Assembly: GCF_001040705.1 (NCBI RefSeq)
Contig: NZ_CVQP01000006.1
Span: forward strand, 549,760 to 613,759
Length of the DNA stretch: 64,000 bases
Reading direction: 5' to 3'
DNA from: Rhodococcus sp. RD6.2
GTDB lineage: Bacteria > Actinomycetota > Actinomycetes > Mycobacteriales > Mycobacteriaceae
The translations under genes were made by a program, and so were the position numbers. Under the pieces are notes generated by a model. That model saw only the letters and a program-made list of their open reading frames with translations. It made no database searches and was not told the origin of the DNA. Each line of letters starts with the position of its first letter. The first letter of the stretch is position 1. This document shows positions 8,335 through 19,145 of this stretch, one piece after another.

Positions 8335-8664
8335 ATGGCATACGTGAGTTCGTGGCGACGAGATGGATTGGACACTGCGCTCGGTGGCGCATGGCGCGGA
8401 GTGACGGATGCGCTCGAGACGTGCGTCATCCCGGGATGCGGTACCCCGGTTGGTGCGGGCGGTGGAGCATGCGACGACTGTCGGGTTGCCTACGTCGGCA
8501 CATTCGATTCCGTGGAGGCGTCGGTGGAGGGCGCGGACCGCGTCGGGTGCTGGCTGTGTGATGCACCGGTCCTCGGTGCCGGAGCGGCCTGCTCCGACTG
8601 TGTTCCTGTTGTGACTCGGCGACGGCAGCCGCTCGACTCGTCGCTGCTCGCATCGGCGGTGTGA
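8335..8664 (+). CDS. Small Cys-rich protein with two zinc-ribbon-like halves
   Basis: The 109-residue product has two similar four-cysteine groups: CVIPGCGTP...ACDDC around residues 30-49 and CWLCDAPV...ACSDC around 74-92, each ending in a C-x2-C pair after a short Gly/Ala loop. This suggests two zinc knuckles made by internal duplication. ATG 8335 is preceded by GGGAGG about 9 bases upstream; a longer in-frame GTG at 8275 is possible. Its neighbours are the HTH gene downstream and treZ, divergent. No family is recognised; a DNA- or RNA-binding accessory role is only a guess. Confidence 0.55.
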   Translation: MAYVSSWRRDGLDTALGGAWRGVTDALETCVIPGCGTPVGAGGGACDDCRVAYVGTFDSVEASVEGADRVGCWLCDAPVLGAGAACSDCVPVVTRRRQPLDSSLLASAV

Positions 8665-8724
8665 CCACCGCATAGGTCGACGATTCTCCGGGTCGGAATA
8701 CGGCTGGCCTACTTGCTCGTAATG

Positions 8725-8766
8725 TGTCAAGGTAGTCCTGACAAAAACGTCAGGACTACCTTGACA
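8725..8766 (+). promoter_or_regulatory. Perfect 18+18 bp inverted repeat before the HTH gene
   Basis: The arms TGTCAAGGTAGTCCTGAC (8725-8742) and its exact complement (8749-8766) flank the six-base spacer AAAAAC. The repeat ends 2 bp before the GGAGGG ribosome site (8769-8774) and 12 bp before the ATG of the HTH gene. It could be an autoregulatory operator, or an RNA hairpin that controls access to the ribosome site. Both outer ends contain TTGACA on one strand, a -35-like hexamer. Confidence 0.8.
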
Positions 8767-8778
8767 TTGGAGGGCATC

Positions 8779-9216
8779 ATGGACAGCCTCGTCGAACGGG
8801 CACTCGCCGCGGACATCACCGCGAACGTCGACGCGATCACGGTCGCGGCACTGGGGGAGGTGGGCGCGCAGGCCGACGTCATCGTCGGCCCCGGACCGCT
8901 GCCGGGCACCCCCGAATGGGAGCTCGAGGACGGCACCGACATTCCGGCGCAGCGGCAACTGGCCTGGCAGCTCACTTCGCTGCGACTGCAGTTGGCAGTC
9001 GGCCTCGACTGCGCGGACACCATCGTCGTGCTTCGTGCGGGCGGGGTGACGTGGGCGCTGATCGCGCAGGCGGCGGGCATCACCCGTCAAGCGGCGCACG
9101 AACGCTGGGGCGGACGGGTTCGCGACATCCTCGATCGTTACGGCGACGGCATGCCCGACAGCGTCGCCGACGACGAACCGCCGACCGGCGCGGAGCCGAT
9201 CGGCGGTTCGGTGTGA
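8779..9216 (+). CDS. Helix-turn-helix protein, actinobacterial
   Basis: The 145-residue protein has a C-terminal helix-turn-helix at about residues 86-112 (GGVTWALIAQAAGITRQAAH) of the sigma-region-4/AlpA-like kind, preceded by a helical region (QRQLAWQLTSLRLQLA). The N-terminal 50 residues are acidic. ATG 8779 is fixed by GGAGGG five bases upstream. The perfect inverted repeat directly in front of the gene makes autoregulation likely. It lies convergent to, and 9 bp from, the mycofactocin-type dehydrogenase. What else it controls cannot be read from the sequence. Confidence 0.7.
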   Translation: MDSLVERALAADITANVDAITVAALGEVGAQADVIVGPGPLPGTPEWELEDGTDIPAQRQLAWQLTSLRLQLAVGLDCADTIVVLRAGGVTWALIAQAAGITRQAAHERWGGRVRDILDRYGDGMPDSVADDEPPTGAEPIGGSV

Positions 9217-9225
9217 TCGAGACGG

Positions 9226-10035
9226 TCAGCGGGCGGCGTTGCCCAGATCGATCGGCATGTTGATGCCCGTGATGTGGTGGGCCTCATCGGAGCAGAGGAA
9301 CGCGACCACGTTGGCGACGTCCTCCGGCTCGCTGAAGCCGTAGGGCAGCGACGGCATGAACGCCGGTGCGAGGGTGTCGGAGAACTTCTCGAGCAGCGGC
9401 AGCATGTCGGACATCACCATTCCGGTGTTCACGCCGAAGGGATGCACGCTGTTGACGCGGATCTTGTGCATGCCGAGCTCGTTCGCCATGGTTCGGGTCA
9501 GGCCCGCGATACCGGCCTTGCTCGCGACGTAGTGGCCGACGAAGGGTGCGCCCTTGAGGCTGGAGACGGAGCTGGTGACGACGATCGCCCCGCCCTCGCC
9601 CTGCTCGATCAGCTTCGGGATCGACGCCTTGCATGTGTGGAACACGCCCGTGAGATTGACGTCGATGGTTTCCTTCCACTGCTCGAGGGTGATCTCCCAC
9701 GACAGCGCGGCCGAACAGATGCCTGCGTTCGCGACGACGTAGTCGAGCCGGCCGAACGCCTCGACTCCGGCGTCGAGTGCGGCCGTGACGGCGTCGAAGT
9801 CACGGACATCGGCCTTGGTCGCGACGATCTTGCGGCCCTGCTCCTCGACGAGGCGGACGGTCTCGGCGAGATCCTCCTCGGTGGCCCCCTCGTAGGGAGT
9901 CGACGCGAACGTCGTGCACGCGTCGAGTGCGATGATGTCCGCGCCCTCCGACGCGAACTTCACGGCCTCGGCCCTGCCCTGCCCCCGCGCGGCGCCCGTG
10001 ACGAATGCGACCTTGCCGTCGAACCGATTACCCAT
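9226..10035 (-). CDS. Mycofactocin-coupled SDR family oxidoreductase
   Basis: The 269-residue Rossmann dehydrogenase has TGAARGQGRAEA (NAD site), NAGIC, and the catalytic Ser-Tyr-Lys (SSVSSLKG, YVASK). It carries the insertion after the second strand (DACTTFASTPYEGATEEDL) that marks the mycofactocin-coupled SDR group, whose bound NAD is thought to be non-exchangeable and recycled by mycofactocin. The substrate is probably an alcohol or ketone but cannot be named. No mycofactocin synthesis genes are in the window. It sits inside the interrupted tre gene group and probably has its own promoter. Confidence 0.85.
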   Translation of the reverse strand: MGNRFDGKVAFVTGAARGQGRAEAVKFASEGADIIALDACTTFASTPYEGATEEDLAETVRLVEEQGRKIVATKADVRDFDAVTAALDAGVEAFGRLDYVVANAGICSAALSWEITLEQWKETIDVNLTGVFHTCKASIPKLIEQGEGGAIVVTSSVSSLKGAPFVGHYVASKAGIAGLTRTMANELGMHKIRVNSVHPFGVNTGMVMSDMLPLLEKFSDTLAPAFMPSLPYGFSEPEDVANVVAFLCSDEAHHITGINMPIDLGNAAR

Positions 10036-10163
10036 GTTCCGTAGTCCTCCGCATACCGATTGTCAGTTGTGTTCACGGTCACGGTAGGCGGTGGCGCCCC
10101 GTCGTGTGCCGAATTGTCTCGGCCAGTGGTGGGTGCGGGTGCTGTTCATCCGGCAGGCGGAGG

Positions 10164-12482
10164 TTATTGCCGGACCAGCAGCAGGACGGACCGGCCGACG
10201 AACAGGGCGGAGAGTTCGACGGTGCCCTCGAACTCGCGGCCGCTCAGCCGATCGGTCCACCGCCCGGGCGGGAACCGGATGACGGTGCCGTCCCATCGTC
10301 GTCCGAATCCGGAGACCGACAGTCGCACCGCCAGCGCGATCACCTCGTCGCCGCGGAGAAAGCCGACCACGTGGTCGGCGGTGGGGCCGTCCGCGAACAC
10401 GGGGGTGTAGGAACCGCCGACGAAACACCACGGCCGTTCCCGGCGCAGGCAAAGTGCTTCCCGGACCACCAGCATCTTCACCGATTCGTCGACCGCATCG
10501 AGCGGGTCGAGCGCCGCGAGCAGGGCCCGACGTACCGCGAAGTCGACGGGCCTTCGGTTGTCCGGGTCGACGAGGGAGTCTTCCCACACTTCGGTGCCCT
10601 GGTAGAGGTCGGGTATTCCGGGTGCGACGAGTTGCAGCAGCTTCTGGCCCAGTGCGGCGACCTCACCGTGCGGCGACAGTCTGCGGACGAGGTTCGCCAT
10701 CGACCTGGACACGGGCCCGCCGACGACGGCGTCGATCCAGCTGTGCACCTTGCCCTCGTACTCCTCGTTCACCGAAACCCAGTCGGTGTGGACGGCCGCC
10801 TCCCGTATCGCCTTGGTCGCGTAGTCGTGCAGTCGTGCTCGTAGCAGTGATGTCGGCTCACCGTCGTCGGGCCACACCCCGAACATGTTCTGCCACAGGA
10901 ATAGTCCCGTTGCGGGGTCCGGGCTCGGCGCCACGGCTTCCCACTCGCGCACCGACTGCGCCCACAGGTCGGCGGCCTGCGACAGGACGCCGATCCGTGC
11001 CCGCACGTCCTCGCCGCGTTTTGTGTCGTGGGTCGACAGGGTGGTCATGGAGCGCGGCCAGTTCAGTGCCCGCGCGGCCTGCATCAGGTGGAACTGCGAC
11101 ACCGGTGTCGCGAATCGTCCCGGGTTGCCACCGACCTCCTGAAGTGACGTCAACCGCGCCGTCCGGTAGAAGAGTCGGTCCTCGACGGCCTTGGCGGTGG
11201 CCGCCCCGCACACCTGCTGGAGTCGCACGGCGGCTTCGCCTCCGGCGAGAACCGCCCGGGTGACGGCGGACAGCGCGCCCGTCAGGTCGGGACGGGCGTC
11301 TGCGGCGCCGCCGACGGCGGCGGCGAGCAGTCCGCGGTTCGGGCCGTAGTCGGTGCGGTAGGTGGGGATTCGGGTCAGAACCTCGATCACCGCCCCGGTC
11401 AGGGGGGCGGTGTCGGTGGTGGCGGTGCCCGAGTCCCGGCGGATCGCCTCGACGAGCCGGTCCACCTCGGGTTTGAGTCCACCCCACAGCACTTCGCGCT
11501 TGGTGTCCTGCTCCGCGCCGTCGAGGAACTCGGTATCGCCCGCGTTGCCGGTGAACTCGCGGTGCAATGCGCTGAGGGGGCCCTCGCCCGCCGGGTCGAG
11601 GAAGACACCGCCGAACTCACTCAGGGCGTCGTAGCCGGTCGTGCCGTCCACCGGTAGTGCGGGATCGAGGGATTCGCCGGGGGTGAGGACCTTCTCGGCG
11701 ACGAGCCACCGCTCCGGACCGAGGAGGCCGCGGAGCCGAGTGAGGTAGCCGGCCGGGTCCGCGAGCCCATCCGGGTGGTCGACGCGGACACCGTCGACGA
11801 GGTCGTCGGCGAACCACGAGGCCGGTTCGCGGTGTGTCGCGTCGAAAACGGACGGATCGTCCTGGCGCAGTGCGGCGAGGGAGTCCACGGTGAAGAACCG
11901 GCGATAGCCGACGCGTCCACTGCGCCAGTGGACCAGTTCGTACGCCTGCTCGGCATGCGTGGACGCCGGGTCGCCGTGGTCGGTGCCGGGTGCAATCGGG
12001 AAGCGATGTTCGTGGTACGCGAGCGCGGGCTCCCGCCCCGTGCGGTCGACGGTGAGCGCGTCGGCACCGTCGTCGCCGAGGACGGGGACGGCGAATCGTC
12101 CCTGCGTCCAGTCGATGTCGAAGAACTCGGCGTACTCGGAACTGCGACCGTTCCGCAGCACGTCCCACCACCACGGGTTCTCCTGCGCCCGGCCCACCCC
12201 GACGTGGTTGGGAACGAGGTCGACGACGACCCCCATGTCGCGTCCGCGAAGATCGGCGACGAGTGCCGCGAGCGCCGGCCGTCCACCGAGTGCGTCGGAG
12301 ATGGTGGTCGGGTCGGTGACGTCGTAGCCGTGGGTCGATCCGTCGACGGCCGTGAGGATGGGTGAGAGGTACAGGTGGGACACGCCGAGTTGCTGAAGGT
12401 AGTCGGCGACGTTCCGGGCGTCGTCCAGCGTGAGTGCGTCCGGGCGTAGTTGCAGACGGTACGTCGACGTGATCGGCTGCAT
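10164..12482 (-). CDS. treY: Maltooligosyl trehalose synthase
   Basis: The 772-residue GH13 enzyme converts the reducing-end alpha-1,4 bond of maltodextrins to alpha,alpha-1,1, forming maltooligosyl trehalose. Motifs are VVDLVPNHVGVG, GVRVDHPDGLADP (nucleophile Asp), WLVAEKVL (acid/base Glu) and STHDTKRGEDVRARI; the N-terminus TSTYRLQL is typical. Its ATG lies 1 bp after the glgX stop, so the two are one transcription unit and are probably translationally coupled. The product feeds TreZ, which here is encoded 2 kb downstream beyond three inserted genes. Confidence 0.94.
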   Translation of the reverse strand: MQPITSTYRLQLRPDALTLDDARNVADYLQQLGVSHLYLSPILTAVDGSTHGYDVTDPTTISDALGGRPALAALVADLRGRDMGVVVDLVPNHVGVGRAQENPWWWDVLRNGRSSEYAEFFDIDWTQGRFAVPVLGDDGADALTVDRTGREPALAYHEHRFPIAPGTDHGDPASTHAEQAYELVHWRSGRVGYRRFFTVDSLAALRQDDPSVFDATHREPASWFADDLVDGVRVDHPDGLADPAGYLTRLRGLLGPERWLVAEKVLTPGESLDPALPVDGTTGYDALSEFGGVFLDPAGEGPLSALHREFTGNAGDTEFLDGAEQDTKREVLWGGLKPEVDRLVEAIRRDSGTATTDTAPLTGAVIEVLTRIPTYRTDYGPNRGLLAAAVGGAADARPDLTGALSAVTRAVLAGGEAAVRLQQVCGAATAKAVEDRLFYRTARLTSLQEVGGNPGRFATPVSQFHLMQAARALNWPRSMTTLSTHDTKRGEDVRARIGVLSQAADLWAQSVREWEAVAPSPDPATGLFLWQNMFGVWPDDGEPTSLLRARLHDYATKAIREAAVHTDWVSVNEEYEGKVHSWIDAVVGGPVSRSMANLVRRLSPHGEVAALGQKLLQLVAPGIPDLYQGTEVWEDSLVDPDNRRPVDFAVRRALLAALDPLDAVDESVKMLVVREALCLRRERPWCFVGGSYTPVFADGPTADHVVGFLRGDEVIALAVRLSVSGFGRRWDGTVIRFPPGRWTDRLSGREFEGTVELSALFVGRSVLLLVRQ

Positions 12483-12483
12483 G

Positions 12484-14592
<2,109 letters not shown>

Positions 14593-14643
14593 GGACTCGA
14601 CCCTAGTGTCCGGGGGGCCCGACCGTCGGACGGGCGAAGAAAG

Positions 14644-14662
14644 TTAGATTTGGCTACCCTAA
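14644..14662 (+). promoter_or_regulatory. IdeR/DtxR-type iron box
   Basis: The 19-bp sequence TTAGATTTGGCTACCCTAA matches the IdeR/DtxR consensus (TTAGGTTAGSCTAACCTAA) at 16 positions and is nearly palindromic. It ends 15 bp before the GTG start of the siderophore-binding lipoprotein gene, so iron-loaded repressor would block its transcription. Confidence 0.8.
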
Positions 14663-14677
14663 CTGGGATGGCCTAGC

Positions 14678-15625
14678 GTGACCGGTATGTCAGGTTCACA
14701 CAGACGCTCCATGCGAGCGATGATCGGCGCCGCCGTCGCGACATCGGCACTCTTCCTTTCCGCGTGCGGCTCGACCCCGACCGACGAAGGCGCGGCGCCC
14801 GACGAGGCCTACACCGTCGAGCACGCGATGGGTTCGGCCACCCTGCCCAGTGTTCCCGAGCGTGTCGTCGTGATCGATTCGCCGCACCTCGACGCCCTCG
14901 TGGCACTCGGAATCACTCCCGTCGGTGCCACGGAATCCGGTGCGGGGGAGGGCTTCCCGTCCTACCTCGCGGGCGGGCTCGACGGAACTACGAGCGTCGG
15001 AACCACCGCCGAGCCCGACATCGAGGCCATCGCGGGTCTCGCGCCCGACCTCATCATCGGGTCCAAGGTGCGGCACGAGAAGATCTACGACCAGCTCTCG
15101 GCGATCGCACCGACCGTCTACTCGGTGAACTCCGGAACCGACTGGCAGGAGCAGGCTCGGGTCACCGCTGCCGCGGTGGACGAGACACCCGAGATGGACG
15201 CGCTGCTGACGTCGCTCGCGGATCGGACGGTCCAGGTGGGGCAGGATGTCGGAGCCGAGGGGCGGACGGTGTCGATGGTGCGGTTCCGGCCCACCAATTT
15301 CCGTCTGTACGGACCGAGCACCTTCTCGGGTTCGATCCTCACGCAGGCCGGCTTCGACCTGGGCGAGCGTGACTGGAACGAGTACTCCATGCTCGAACTC
15401 AGCCCCGAGCACTACGCCCAGATCGACGGTGACGTCGTGTTCTACACCAACCCCGGAGGCGATCCGAGCGCCACCACCATGGGTACGGTGACCGGGATCT
15501 GGGGCACCCTCCCCGCGGTGCAAGGAGGCAAGGTCTTCGAGTTCGAGGACGAGACGTGGATGGTCGGGATCGGCGTGGTCGGCGCGAACCTCATCCTCGA
15601 CCAGATCGGTGCCGCGCTCGGCTGA
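14678..15625 (+). CDS. Iron-siderophore ABC transporter substrate-binding lipoprotein
   Basis: The 315-residue protein has a lipoprotein signal peptide with the lipobox LFLSAC near residue 30, then a FecB/BtuF-type periplasmic-binding fold (VPERVVVIDSPHLDALVALG, LAPDLIIGSKVRHEKIYDQL, long linker helix, GDVVFYTNPGGDP). It would capture ferric siderophore at the cell surface. The iron box just upstream supports this. No permease or ATPase is adjacent, so its transporter must be encoded elsewhere. GTG 14678 has a GGGATGG-like site 8 bp upstream; ATG 14687 is the alternative. Confidence 0.85.
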   Translation: MTGMSGSHRRSMRAMIGAAVATSALFLSACGSTPTDEGAAPDEAYTVEHAMGSATLPSVPERVVVIDSPHLDALVALGITPVGATESGAGEGFPSYLAGGLDGTTSVGTTAEPDIEAIAGLAPDLIIGSKVRHEKIYDQLSAIAPTVYSVNSGTDWQEQARVTAAAVDETPEMDALLTSLADRTVQVGQDVGAEGRTVSMVRFRPTNFRLYGPSTFSGSILTQAGFDLGERDWNEYSMLELSPEHYAQIDGDVVFYTNPGGDPSATTMGTVTGIWGTLPAVQGGKVFEFEDETWMVGIGVVGANLILDQIGAALG

Positions 15626-15656
15626 TCCGATCCGGGCGGCACCACCACCCGCCGGG

Positions 15657-17690
15657 TCACCACCAGCCGACGGCCGCGCCCAGCTGACGGTCCAGTTCCG
15701 GCGCGAGAGTCCGCGAGTATGCGGTGGTCAGATGGTCGGTGTCGCGGTACACGAGCAGGTTTCCCTCGATGGCACGACACCGCTCCGGACGGCACACGGC
15801 GTCCGACAGGTCGAGTGGATGCACAGTGGGAAGATGCGCCGTCGCGGCGAGGGCCGGATCCACGGGATCGAGGACCGTTGCGCGATCCATGCCGCAGGAA
15901 TCGGTGTCGCCGCCGTTCGAGAGGCAATCAGCGGCGCGGTAGACGACCCCGTCCTCCCACAGCCACGGGGTGTCCCGCACGACCGCCATCGGGATGCCGT
16001 GTTCGGACAGGCGGTCCCAGGCGCGCACGTAGCCGTCGGGTGTCCAGTCACCGCCGACGTGGTCGGGCCGCGGTCGGGTCGACGTGGAGAACACCAGATC
16101 GGGTGGGTCCGCCGTGAGCGCGTCGATCACCGCACCGGACCACACCGAACACTCGTCTGCGTCGTCCTCGGGTGCCGCGAGCGTGACCGGGCAACCGACC
16201 TTCATGTACGTCACGAGACGCAGGCCGCGGTCGCGGGCGATGGTTTCCAGTGCCGGGAACCAGTGTTCGGAGTGTGAGCCACCGATCACCGCCACGGTCG
16301 GCGCGCCTGCGTCGCCGTACTCGCAGCGGACGGCGTCGACGATGCCGCTTCCGGCGAGGCACTCGTCCGCGGTGGTGACCGGCAGGTCGAGGTGGGCTAT
16401 GAAGCGTGACGGTTGCTCGGGTCGCGCCGGCGCGACGACACCGTCCAGGAGTGCCGCGGCGCCCGGGTACTCCGCGGGGTCGAGTTCGGAGGGCTGGGCG
16501 ATCTCGTCGGACTTGCCTTCGACGTAGGTGATCCAGCCGCTGGTCGCGGCCAGCACCGCGACGGCGGTCGCTGCGACCGCGGTCACGAGTACGCGGCGGC
16601 GGGGTGAGGGCGTGCCTCGCCGGATCGGCGTCTCGACCAGTCGGGTGGTGAGCTGTGCGAGAACCAGCGAGACCGCGACGACGGCGAGGCCATCGACGAG
16701 CCCCGCGCGTGGTTGGTCGAGTGCGATCAGCGTGAAGATGAGCACCGGCCAGTGCCACAGGTACAGCGAGTAGGCGATGTCGCCGAGCTGCTGGAGTGGT
16801 CTGCTTGCCAGCAGCCGCGTGGCCGGACCGGTCGCGAGGATCACCGCGATCGCACCGCCCACGGGAACCAGCGCCCACGGGCCGGGAAAGTCGTGCCTGC
16901 CGTCGAGGAACATGCCCGTGCCGACGATCGCGGCGAGTCCGGTGACGCCGAGCAGCGCACGCACCACCTGGGGCACCTGAATCCACGGCATGGCGCACGC
17001 GAGCAGGCCGCCTGCCAGCAACTCCCACAGCCGCGCGCCGGTGTCGTAGTACAGCCAGGACTGCGGGTGGTCGGCGTTCGAGGCGTACCAGATCGAGACG
17101 GCTGTCGCGGTGGCGAGGAGCGCGGCCACCGGGCCTCGGACGGCGAACCCTCGGCGGCGGAGCAGCCATGCGAAGCAGAACACCACCACCAGGGCGGACA
17201 GGTAGAACTGGGCCTGCACCGAGATGGACCACACGTGTTGGAACGGGCTCACGGACGGGTCGGCGGCCAGATAGTCGCTCGCCGTGTCCGCCAGGTGCCA
17301 GTTCTCCTGGAACAACAGCGCGGACCGAGCCTGCTCGGCGAGTGCCGACCACGACGTGGGGGCGATCAGCACCACCGCGGCGATCGTGGTTGCGGCCAGC
17401 ACGAGGACGAGCGGTGCCAGGAGACGGCGTGCGGTCCGCAGCAGCACCGGCCGTGGATCGAGCGGTGCGGCCGACTCGGCCGTGCGCACCAGTGATCCGA
17501 CGAAGAAGAACCCGGCCAGGGCGAGGAAGACGTCGACGCCGCCGGACACCTTGCCGAACCAGACGTGGAAGACGACGACCAGCGCGATGGCCAGTCCGCG
17601 CAGGCCGTCGAGGTCCGCGCGGTGCCCTGCTCGGTTCGGCGTCGTGTCCGGGAGGAGGGTGACGTCGGTCGTCTTCGTGCGGACGGGCAA
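15657..17690 (-). CDS. Membrane acyltransferase (OafA/YrhL type) with C-terminal SGNH domain
   Basis: The N-terminal half (about residues 20-400) is an acyltransferase-3 domain with around ten membrane helices, the active-site region [20 protein letters not shown] and [10 protein letters not shown]. After a linker helix, the C-terminal half is an SGNH hydrolase-like domain with GGSHSEHW (nucleophile Ser) and DTDHLTT (Asp/His), probably outside the membrane. Such proteins acetylate cell-surface glycans or glycolipids. The syntenic M. tuberculosis gene is Rv1565c. The start is uncertain: TTG 17690 follows GAGGGAGAG closely, and no ATG or GTG exists nearby in frame. It is divergent from bioA. 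Confidence 0.82.
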   Translation of the reverse strand: MPVRTKTTDVTLLPDTTPNRAGHRADLDGLRGLAIALVVVFHVWFGKVSGGVDVFLALAGFFFVGSLVRTAESAAPLDPRPVLLRTARRLLAPLVLVLAATTIAAVVLIAPTSWSALAEQARSALLFQENWHLADTASDYLAADPSVSPFQHVWSISVQAQFYLSALVVVFCFAWLLRRRGFAVRGPVAALLATATAVSIWYASNADHPQSWLYYDTGARLWELLAGGLLACAMPWIQVPQVVRALLGVTGLAAIVGTGMFLDGRHDFPGPWALVPVGGAIAVILATGPATRLLASRPLQQLGDIAYSLYLWHWPVLIFTLIALDQPRAGLVDGLAVVAVSLVLAQLTTRLVETPIRRGTPSPRRRVLVTAVAATAVAVLAATSGWITYVEGKSDEIAQPSELDPAEYPGAAALLDGVVAPARPEQPSRFIAHLDLPVTTADECLAGSGIVDAVRCEYGDAGAPTVAVIGGSHSEHWFPALETIARDRGLRLVTYMKVGCPVTLAAPEDDADECSVWSGAVIDALTADPPDLVFSTSTRPRPDHVGGDWTPDGYVRAWDRLSEHGIPMAVVRDTPWLWEDGVVYRAADCLSNGGDTDSCGMDRATVLDPVDPALAATAHLPTVHPLDLSDAVCRPERCRAIEGNLLVYRDTDHLTTAYSRTLAPELDRQLGAAVGWW

Positions 17691-17785
17691 GAACTCTCCC
17701 TCGGTGGCGTGGCCGGTCGTGCTCGGTGGCTGAGTCCAGGGCGGACCGTGATCGCCGATCCGGCAGGACGCTATCGTCGGGCGAC

Positions 17786-19072
17786 GTGAGCACCGACAGT
17801 TATACGCGTGACCGCATCGCCGCCCTCGACGCCGCCCACCTGTGGCACCCGTACGGCGCGTTCCCGGCGAGCACCGAACCCCTCGTGGTCGAGAGTGCGC
17901 ACGGCACCCGGCTGACACTCGCCGACGGGCGCGAGCTCGTCGACGGGATGAGTTCGTGGTGGGCGGCGGTGCACGGCTACCGGCATCCCGTCCTGGACGC
18001 GGCCGCCACCGAGCAGCTCGGGCGGATGAGTCACGTCATGTTCGGTGGCCTCACCCACGAGCCGGCGGCGCGCCTCGCCGAGCTCCTGGTCGCGATCACG
18101 CCCGACGGTCTCGACAAGGTGTTCCTCGCCGACTCCGGTTCGGTGTCGGTGGAGGTCGCCATCAAACTGGCGTTGCAGTACCAGCGGGCGGTGGGGCGTC
18201 CCGAGCGGCATCGGCTGTTGACGTGGCGCGGTGGCTACCACGGCGACACGTTCGCGCCGATGAGCGTGTGCGACCCCGACGGCGGCATGCACTCGATGTG
18301 GACCGATGTGCTGGCGCGGCAGGTGTTCGCGCCCGCTCCGCCGCGCGACTTCGATCCCGCGTACGTCGTGGAGTTCGAGGCCTTCCTCGCCGCACACCGT
18401 GACGAGTTGGCCGCGGTGATCGTCGAGCCGGTCGTGCAGGGTGCGGGTGGCATGCGATTCCACGACCCGCGCTACCTTACCGAGTTGCGCCGTATGTGCG
18501 ACGAACACGGGCTGCTGCTGATCTTCGACGAGATCGCGACCGGTTTCGGACGCACCGGCGAGCTGTTCGCCGCGGACCACGCCGGCGTCTCGCCCGACCT
18601 GATGTGCGTCGGCAAGGCGCTGACAGGCGGATACATGACCTTGGCGGCGGTGCTGTGCACGTCGGCGATCGCGGAGGCGATCAGCCGCGGTGAGGGTGGC
18701 GGCGTCATGCACGGGCCGACGTTCATGGGTAATCCGCTCGCCTGCGCGGTCGCCGTCGCCGCCGTCGAACTGCTGCTCTCGAGGGACTGGCGTTCCGAGG
18801 TCGCGGCGCTCGAATCCGGACTGGACGCCGGTCTGGCCCCGCTCCGGGGGCTGTCCGGCGTCGCGGATGTGCGGGTGCTCGCGGGAATCGGGGTGGTCGA
18901 GATGGAGCGACCCGTGGACATGCGCACCGCGACCGCGGCTGCCGTGGACGCCGGAGTGTGGTTGCGGCCGTTCGGGAAGCTGATCTACACGATGCCGCCG
19001 TACATCTGCACCTCGGAGGATGTCCGGATGATCACCTCGGGCATCGTCGCTGCGGCGCGCAGTCAGGTCTGA
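17786..19072 (+). CDS. bioA: Adenosylmethionine-8-amino-7-oxononanoate aminotransferase
   Basis: The 428-residue class-III aminotransferase converts 7-keto-8-aminopelargonate to 7,8-diaminopelargonate, with S-adenosylmethionine as amino donor, in biotin synthesis. Visible are LWHPYGAF (substrate-binding N-terminus), the GVDGMSSWW-type segment, [25 protein letters not shown] and the PLP lysine near 277 in [14 protein letters not shown] 17786 matches the usual N-terminus. It is 73 bp upstream of bioF. Unlike bioF and bioB, it has no TGAAC-type operator upstream. Confidence 0.95.
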   Translation: MSTDSYTRDRIAALDAAHLWHPYGAFPASTEPLVVESAHGTRLTLADGRELVDGMSSWWAAVHGYRHPVLDAAATEQLGRMSHVMFGGLTHEPAARLAELLVAITPDGLDKVFLADSGSVSVEVAIKLALQYQRAVGRPERHRLLTWRGGYHGDTFAPMSVCDPDGGMHSMWTDVLARQVFAPAPPRDFDPAYVVEFEAFLAAHRDELAAVIVEPVVQGAGGMRFHDPRYLTELRRMCDEHGLLLIFDEIATGFGRTGELFAADHAGVSPDLMCVGKALTGGYMTLAAVLCTSAIAEAISRGEGGGVMHGPTFMGNPLACAVAVAAVELLLSRDWRSEVAALESGLDAGLAPLRGLSGVADVRVLAGIGVVEMERPVDMRTATAAAVDAGVWLRPFGKLIYTMPPYICTSEDVRMITSGIVAAARSQV

Positions 19073-19103
19073 CCGGCGGTTCGGTGCAGGTCTTCGGCAC
19101 ACT

Positions 19104-19129
19104 TGAACGCTGTACTTGAACAGCGTTCA
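19104..19129 (+). promoter_or_regulatory. BioQ-like operator upstream of bioF
   Basis: A perfect palindrome TGAACAGCGTTCA (19117-19129) is preceded by a second, weaker copy TGAACGCTGTACT (19104-19116). The same pair, in inverted orientation, lies between the TetR gene and bioB (46485-46513). The site is 17 bp upstream of bioF, in the bioA-bioF gap, so it would control bioF-bioD from an internal promoter. Confidence 0.8.
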
Positions 19130-19145
19130 GGTATGGTCGGTTGTC

